From contig CP110630.1 of assembly GCA_026210745.1 (NCBI GenBank), forward strand, positions 1,612,001-1,676,000: a stretch of DNA of 64,000 bases, written 5' to 3'. The notes beneath the pieces are model-generated. The model searched no databases, was not told the origin of the DNA, and saw nothing but the letters and a program-made list of their open reading frames with translations. The stretch is from Exobasidium rhododendri (lineage: Eukaryota; Basidiomycota; Exobasidiomycetes; Exobasidiales; Exobasidiaceae). A program made the position numbers and the translations under genes. This document shows, piece after piece, positions 59,427-64,000 of the stretch (its first letter is position 1; every line of letters starts with the position of its first letter).

Positions 59427-59928
59427 GATCTGGGCTCGTCTACCTGCACCAGACTCAATACCTTATGCAGGGCTTCGATGTGCAGTTGGAATGTCTTTCA
59501 ACAACCTCTTCTCAAGTTAGCTACGCGCGTATCTTACTACAGTACAATACTTCTGGAAATGGCACCCCTCAGGGCGTGGGGGCCCTGACGCTAGTGGCTA
59601 CAGTATCTAAAGAGTGTGGACAAAAATGATTTCATTTAAATCCCGCCCCTATTCCCGTCTGGATGGCGTTTGTGATTGAGTCAAGCGAACATTACAGGAT
59701 CAAGGCAGAGGAAGTTCTCCTCGTCACCTCCTTTCTATCGTCCTGCAATCACTCACCTACAAGGCACGGCACTATCCTGCCGGGCAACACCCTTTCCCCC
59801 CTCCTCTTTGGACACAAAGCATAAATGCACGTCTAAGTTGCCCCTTCTACTGTCATTCAGGTACCTCGACCTCCCGACCGCACCCCACATTCGCACTTGT
59901 GCTTCATCGACATTGATCAGATATTGCG
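59427..59928. other. Divergent promoter region, AlkB / Kelch gene
   Basis: 502 bp between start codons of the AlkB gene (-) and the Kelch gene (+). No gene or clear TATA seen. Confidence 0.4.
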
Positions 59929-62900
59929 ATGGTCGAGGTGATTTCTGTCGCAGACTTCAGTAATTCAAAAGCCGGCCCTAGTAGACTATCACACGAGTAC
60001 ATTAGAAGGCCGAAGAGGGCGAGCAAAAAGAGGTCTCTCGGTTGGGGGTTCCTAGCAGCAGCTTCCACGATCACAGCAACACACGCCCAAAGCACAGTAC
60101 CCGGTGCCAGGTGAGTACAGGCAGACATCCTGAACTCAACGTAGACGCTGATGAGATGCCGATGTTTGCAGATGGGGACAGGCCTCAGCCCTGTATGGTG
60201 ACAGTGCACTAATTCATGGTGGAAAGACAAACGGCGATTCGCCTGGGGGAGGAGGGTATACATTCACATCGGGCCCTGCGACGGGAGAACTTCTCCTTCT
60301 GAATTTGACCGAGTCCTTCTCAACTGCGTATCCACCCTGGACCAGCATAAATACTTCGAGCTCTTCGATTTCCTCACCATCAGTCGCCTTTCACTCCATC
60401 TCACCGATCAGAAAGGGTTCACAGCTGATGTTGTTTGGCGGAGATGTCCTGGACACTTCGACCTCGCCTTCGGGCAACGACTCTGCTTACATGCTAAAAC
60501 TTTCCGCTTCTTCTTCTGAAGCTTCTTGGTCTGCGGCAGACTCGAGTTGGGGTGAGCCAATCAGGCGGATACATCACAGTGCAGAAACAGACGGTAAAGG
60601 AAGTATTTGGATCATGGGTGGAGAAAAAGACGACGGCTCCATGATACAATTGGACGAGCTGTGGGCCTTCAATCAAAGTGCCACCTCGCCCTCCTTTGTG
60701 CAACAGAGTTCTCCCACTGGCGGTCTGGTGGGAGCCACTACGACGTTGTTGAGTGATGGCACTGTGCTTGTCCTGGGGGGACAAAACAGCACCGGTCTGC
60801 AAGATTTGTCCAGCGTCAGCGCCTATTCTATCACAGACAAGACATGGGAAAGGATCGCAACAAGCGGTGTCAACAGCACTTCACAAGGATATCCTGCACC
60901 TCGGCAGGGGCATGTTGCTGTCAGCTTACCAGACAAAAGGGTCTTCATCCATGGTGGTGCCTCGTCGGATTGGTCGGAAGCCATGAGCGATGCTTGGATA
61001 CTGGATTGGAAGGCGAGCCCCCCTGTCTGGTCACAGATGAGCACGCCTTCCAGCTCTGTAGTCCCCTCTGCACGCTTTGCTCATTCTGCTGTCGCGATAG
61101 GGAACAGAATTGTCATCATGTTTGGATGGGCAAATTACAATCCAGCCGATTCTCAGCTTTACGTCTTTGACGCTTCTACCCTGGTAAGCGATTCGGCCGG
61201 AGTTTTGACTGGAGGTACTTGGACTTCCACCTATACGCCAGACTCCAGCGCTGTATCATCCCTCACTAACAGCAAAGGGGGTAGCAGTGGGAGTGGTAAC
61301 ACTGGTGGGAGCAGCAGCAGCAGCAGCAGCGGCAGCAGCACCGATGGCAACGGTCAGAGTAGTAGTCAAGGGTCAGACTCTTCCTCTGGAGTCTCATCAC
61401 AAACACCATCCTCGTCCTCCTCTTCGTCCACAACCAACGAGCCTGCTGTCTCCTCTTCGGTGATCAATGCACAGCCAGACGATCCCGCATCCAACGACAC
61501 TTCCAGTGCAGGGGGTAAAAAGGCAGGTGCCGCCCTTGGTGCACTGTTGGGATTAGGCCTTGTCGCAGGAGCAGGTTACTTTGTCTACAGGAAGAAGAAT
61601 CCACCTCCCGACGATTATCGATTTGGTGATGGTGCTGCTGGACTCTTGCAAAGTTCCAATCACTATAGCGGTGCAGACGATGACCCGTATGCGTTGGAAA
61701 AGGGAATAGAGTATACTGGAGTGGGAATGGGTGGAATAGCCTCGTTTCGACCGGGGACAAAGCCGGCAGGACCTCGAATGTCAATGCGAGACGACACGAT
61801 GATCTCCTCCTCTCCTTGGAGTATGGCCAACATTGGACATGCCATGGAAGGCTCTGGACCTCACCTACGAGAACGTCTGGCCCTCATCACTGGGATCGGT
61901 CTCAGCAACAGCAACACGCAACAGCAACGATTCGACATGCTTGCCGACGAAGATGACGATCACGTCAAAAACGAGGCGATACTCTTGCGTAATCGACACA
62001 ACACAGCTTCCAAGACGGAAGACTACGACGAAGAGGAAGAGGATCAGTACCTCGGGATGGCGAGTCGTGTTCGAGAGAGAAGCTATGGGCGGCTTGAACA
62101 GATGGATGACGAGGAGATGGACCGATCGTACGGCGATCTGGCTGGTGTAAGTGCACGTCATCAGCGCAATGAAGACCATGCCCACGATGGAGGATTTGTT
62201 ACGTCGCCATTCGAAGAGGAGGAAGGAGACGAAGAGTTGGGAAGAGGTGCACTGTTTGCGGGTGCTATCTACTCTTCCAGAAAGAAGGAAGATGATCGTG
62301 ACGACTACGACGATGATGATGATAACGACGACGAAGACGACTCCACGCATGGTACTGGTGACAATCCTTCAAGCAACTCGCACCCCAATACAACCTCTTC
62401 CAAATCAGGACAGCAAAGTCATTCCAGCGGAGGAGGCAACGGCGCTCTGGTCTCCTTTTCCGATTCACAACGACCGAATCGAAGAAAAACAGGGGATAAC
62501 GAGTTGTCCCCACTTGTCCGTAGGAGCCCTACTTGGTGGGATCGCTTCATGGGTCAGAGCTTCCTAGAGAGGAGTGCTTCTGGTCGACTCCATCCCGGAC
62601 CTCGCGCGGAGGAACCGATCCGGGATCCCGCCGAGCCTCCTCTCCTCGTCAGTATCCGTGAATCGTCTCGATCAACACATCAAAGCGGCCGACACGATCC
62701 GTTCACCGACACGATGCAAGCGTCAGACGAGATGGGTCGCTTCCTATCTCCGTATGAAGAAAGACACGCGAGATCATTGTCGAGCTTGCAGAGTGGTAGG
62801 ACGGCGACTAGCTCCGTCATGGAAGCGCGATTGCAACGTATGGACGTCGTTCAGAGAGTCGGAACAGGCAGCAGTCGTAGAACGTACAGCAGTGGCAGAG

Positions 62901-63763
62901 GGAGCCAAGGTAGCAGCGGTAGTAATGGACTGAGTCGCAACGTCAGCACACGATCTACTGCTGGAGGCCATCACTTTGTCACTTCGCCGACGGAGTCTAC
63001 ACCGGGAAGTGTGGTGTTCGATCCGAGTTCCTGGAATACCGGCTTGGTTCCGGGCACAGTACAAGAGCAAGACGAAGGAGAAGATCGGGCGTCCACAAAT
63101 GCCTGCGATGAGTCATTTGATGTCGTCGATCTAGGGTACACGCCAGTGCTGCACATTGGAGGCAGAAAGCGATCAAACACAGCAGAGACGAACAGCGCGC
63201 CTGCAAATCCCACTACTAGTCACGATGCTACCATCAAGAGAGCAAAGATGTCGTCTGCTCGTTCTCTTCTTGTAGGCAGCAGTCGTGCAAGGAATCGAGA
63301 AGGTTCCGAGGCACCAAGTGTCACCCCATCCACCACAAAGAGAGCAAGGCAGAATCGTCAATTGACTGCACCAGTAAGTCCGCAACCTCAGCGATCCATT
63401 TCACCCCCCACCCAAGGTTCTGTCTTGGACCGAGTCAAGGCGATTGAGCGAAAGAGGACGCAAGAAGGATCAGCGGCGTTGCTTCCCATTCCTAGATCAC
63501 CGGCTCCGCTAGACTTCGCCTCCACAAGTCCAGAAGCGGACGTCTTTGTGCCCGGTAGAGGAGGTCGACCCATCCCTACCAAGCTGAACACCAGCTTCTT
63601 GAACCAAGAGCAGCAAGGGTCTGAATTGGTCTCTAGCCCTCTTCCCGTGAGTTCCACCAGCAACAAACAAGAAAAGGTGCTCCGATACACGCACGGATTG
63701 GTACCCAAGCCACAATTGTTTGTCGCGAATCCAGATGGTCGACAGGCCAGCGCAGATAGCTGA
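59929..63763 (+). CDS. Kelch-repeat single-pass membrane protein
   Basis: Beta-propeller membrane protein of unknown partner. Two exons, 59929-60110 and 60172-63763 (GTGAGT...GCAG), 1257 residues. The first exon has a basic start then an apolar segment (LGWGFLAAASTITATHAQS) resembling a signal anchor. Kelch-type blades follow at about residues 60-345: ALIHGGKTNGD, GSIWIMGGEKDDG, GTVLVLGGQNST, RVFIHGGASSDW, and NRIVIMFGWANYN. A Ser/Gly/Thr-rich stalk is next, then one transmembrane segment (GAALGALLGLGLVAGAGYFV) followed by basic YRKK. The remaining ~720 residues are cytoplasmic, low complexity, with acidic runs and Ser/Arg-rich phosphorylation-like stretches. The arrangement resembles fungal Kelch membrane proteins linked to cell polarity; that is analogy only. 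Stop at 63761-63763. Confidence 0.82.
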
Positions 63764-64000
63764 TGCAGCTCCCCGTCACACACATCTTTATATACACACT
63801 CATTCACGGCAGCATCTTATTGTATTTTTAGCATACTATTTTTCCCCCTTTCCTTAGACTTTCCCTGTTTTGCTCCAAGTTTGCTGTCGCCACTCTTCCT
63901 TTCTTGCTCCTGCGCAATAGGCTTCATAGGCTCAATATAGATGCGTACATACCTTGTCCCCTTCTTCGTCCTGCTCTGGCACTGAGTTGAGACTTCAGCT
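63764..64000 (+). other. 3' region of the Kelch gene, to window end
   Basis: T-rich 3' sequence with a TATTGTATTTTTAGCAT stretch near 63818-63834. No further gene seen before the window ends. Confidence 0.4.

Overview
The window is a gene-dense stretch of a fungal nuclear genome. Nearly every gene has short spliceosomal introns (about 65-100 nt, usually GTGAGT...YAG), and the housekeeping set includes fungus-specific members: an eEF3-family ATPase, mitochondrial acetylglutamate synthase, Svf1 and Spc105. Intron density, base composition and the acidic/Ser-rich low-complexity proteins suggest a basidiomycete, perhaps Ustilaginomycotina. That placement is inference. I joined exons by splice signals and checked that reading phase was kept across each junction.

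Layout. 1-20.0 kb: 5' part of a glutathione S-transferase (-), acetylglutamate synthase ARG2 (-), eEF3/New1-type ABC-F ATPase (-), an F-box-like protein (+), a Sec7-PH Arf GEF (+), an MFS transporter (-) and SVF1 (+). 20.5-21.3 kb: an unrecognised two-exon gene. 21.3-29.8 kb: an accessory island. 29.9-63.8 kb: COQ9 (-) divergent from Sec61-beta (+), a 4E-T-like eIF4E-binding protein (-), kinetochore Spc105/KNL1 (-), a DsbA-like thioredoxin-fold protein (+), a kinesin-6-like motor (-), glycine dehydrogenase GCV2 (+), an ankyrin-DHHC palmitoyltransferase AKR1 (-), the complex I assembly factor NDUFAF5 (+), an RBM39-type splicing factor (-), pyruvate kinase (-), an AlkB-type dioxygenase (-) and a Kelch-repeat membrane protein (+).

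The accessory island is the most interesting region. It carries a 932-residue DUF3435/Crypton-type tyrosine recombinase with a full R-HxxR-H-Y set and a C-terminal zinc-finger-like motif. Two unrecognised genes with Glu-rich tracts flank it. Eight imperfect palindromes, TGAAGCCT-N16-17-AGGCTTCA, lie in two clusters: five before the left gene, and three in the divergent promoter shared by the recombinase and the right gene. All three genes therefore have the same palindrome upstream. A GST relict with an in-frame stop lies at the right edge. I read this as a candidate mobile element of the family that includes Starship captains and Cryptons, with its own binding-site system. Its ends could not be fixed from sequence alone.

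The other genes are ordinary housekeeping loci with a few unusual gene structures: a pyruvate kinase start codon split by an intron, a Sec61-beta first coding exon that is only the ATG, a 12-nt exon in the GST, and stop-free in-frame introns in NDUFAF5 and pyruvate kinase.
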